Assembly (NCBI GenBank): GCA_945271295.1
Contig: CALYPG010000006.1
Location: 1-64,000 of the forward strand
DNA: 64,000 nucleotides
Source: an uncultured Gilliamella sp.
GTDB lineage: Bacteria; Pseudomonadota; Gammaproteobacteria; Enterobacterales; Orbaceae
Direction: 5' to 3'
The translations under genes and the position numbers were made by a program. The notes beneath the pieces were generated by a model. The model was not told where the DNA came from, searched no databases, and worked only from the letters and a program-made list of their open reading frames with translations. Positions 63,066-64,000 of this stretch are shown in pieces (the first letter of the stretch is position 1; every line of letters starts with the position of its first letter).

Positions 63066-64000
63066 ATGATAAGGAGAGTGATATTATTAACCGCTTTGCT
63101 CGGTAGTTGTTTTGCTACTCAAGCGGTTGAGTTGAACTATAAAACCGAGTGTATAGGCTCTTATACTGTGGATTTACCAGATAATCTTGAAGTTGCGCTT
63201 TATCCGACTAAACAGTATTTAGAACCCAAATCACGCTATCCAATCTATTTTGCTGATGGTAAATGGGCGATTCTATCAACATTTAATTATAATGATAATA
63301 AATTGTCTATTACTGCAAATTTGGATCATAGCAATTTAATCGAAGCAAAAAAACAATTATCGAATTCTATTCAAAATATTAAAATTAAAAATCCGAATCA
63401 TTTAGTTGAACCATGGGAAAAAACGGATAGTTTTGGTTTTTACTCAACAGAAGCTTCACGAGTGATCTTTATAAAAAAAAATAGAATTTATTCTTTTCGT
63501 ACTTCTGAACGTTATCAAGGTGAAAAAAGAAATTATGACTTTTATAAACAAAATACCGAGGCGATAATTAATGGATTTTCTACCCGTGAGCTGTTTGAAG
63601 TGCCACAAACGGCCGGTAAGTGTATTCCATATGGCTTTGTCGCCGGTAATGATCCAACTACACCGCTCAATCTTACCGTATCTTTTCGTTTAAATGATCA
63701 TCCTGATATTGTGATTTCGTTCTCAGAAAATACCCGTTAATTTACTAATTCGTTTAGTTTTAAGGCGAAAGATGAAATAAACCTTTTTTGGAACGATAAT
63801 TATGATATCAACAATAATAATATCAAAGACATCAAATTATTGGGTTTCCCAACAAAATATAGAGATATAGAAATGGATGGACGAAACGGAACCGCCGGAT
63901 TTGTTGAGATACGTTATAAAGATAAATCGCCTTCGGATTATGGTTATTACGGTGTGGTCTCCTATTATTCAAGAAATGACAAAAGTCAGGTCAATCATCC
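63066..64000 (+). CDS. Tli4-like immunity protein, copy 5, with in-frame TAA at 63738, truncated by window
   Basis: 224 codons to the shared stop after ENTR; the frame then continues to the window edge at NHP. The signal peptide is identical to that of copy 3 (LLTALLGSCFATQA). The centre resembles copy 4 (NPNHLVEPWEKTDSFGFY, RIYSFRTSERYQGEKRNYDFYK), so copy 5 is a mosaic: copy-4-like middle joined to a stop-bearing 3' half like copies 1-3. More copies may follow beyond the window. Confidence 0.6.

Larger units (their letters stand above)
58564..64000 (+). repeat. Tandem array of five Tli4-like immunity genes, period ~1.125 kb
   Basis: Five units start at 58564, 59689, 60815, 61943 and 63066 (spacings 1123-1128); the fifth is cut by the window end. 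The signal peptide and the segment around FSTRELFEVPQTAGKC to ENTR are nearly invariant, while about residues 70-150 vary. Spacers of about 65 bases with near-identical sequence (ending in TATGATAAGGAGAGT) link units 2-5. Unit 1 has a different leader. Confidence 0.95.

Overview
The window looks like a piece of a low-GC gammaproteobacterial chromosome, most likely an Orbaceae bee-gut symbiont of the Gilliamella type. The backbone (matP, topA-cysB, an eight-gene hisGDCBHAFI operon with a His-rich leader, nikABCDE, rhlE, yggL, ybiT, clcA) is enterobacterial in type, the sequence is very AT-rich, and type VI secretion (T6SS) cargo lies at both ends. The taxon is inferred from gene content, not from a marker gene.

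Layout. 1-7.4 kb is a T6SS cargo island: the 3' end of a vgrG, a DUF4123 adaptor, a small unknown protein, a Tox-REase-5-like nuclease effector, and an immunity gene tandemly amplified with a period of about 1.85 kb. In two copies the immunity domain is fused in frame behind a signal-peptide domain. 7.5-13.6 kb is housekeeping (amidohydrolase, matP, topA, cysB). 13.7-19.9 kb is a sugar island: a galactitol-type PTS (IIA, IIB, IIC) facing a DeoR regulator and a lacA-lacB-lacC-gatY tagatose-6-phosphate pathway. 20-27.4 kb is the his operon with hisL and its attenuator. 27.5-34 kb is accessory: an AsnC-type regulator facing an isochorismatase-like hydrolase, an autotransporter, and a run of orphan or decayed immunity genes (Imm7-like remnant, unknowns, a CdiI/DUF1436 protein).

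34.3-40.2 kb carries an SDR plus acyl-CoA ligase pair, a lipoprotein, and an rtcB-prfH ribosome repair/rescue operon. The operon is preceded by a near-consensus promoter and a 13-codon leader ORF that can base-pair with downstream RNA. 40.2-52.6 kb holds clcA, two small membrane or secreted proteins, a MATE transporter, nikABCDE, rhlE, yggL and ybiT. 53.2-64 kb is a second T6SS island: a complete VgrG with a C-terminal extension, a phospholipase D effector (Tle5 type), and five tandem copies of a periplasmic Tli4-like immunity gene.

Most notable signals: (1) four of the five Tli4-like copies carry the same in-frame TAA at the domain boundary, yet the sequence after the stop encodes an identical 95-residue protein segment in three copies with only synonymous DNA differences, so the region is probably still translated; (2) the fused immunity genes of the first island contain a dnaX-type slippery heptamer, A AAA AAG, in the zero frame exactly at the domain junction, and a -1 shift would end the first domain at a stop overlapping the start of the immunity domain; (3) a probable leader-peptide control element upstream of rtcB-prfH. 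Together with the immunity clusters, these make the window rich in protection against toxins from competing bacteria.
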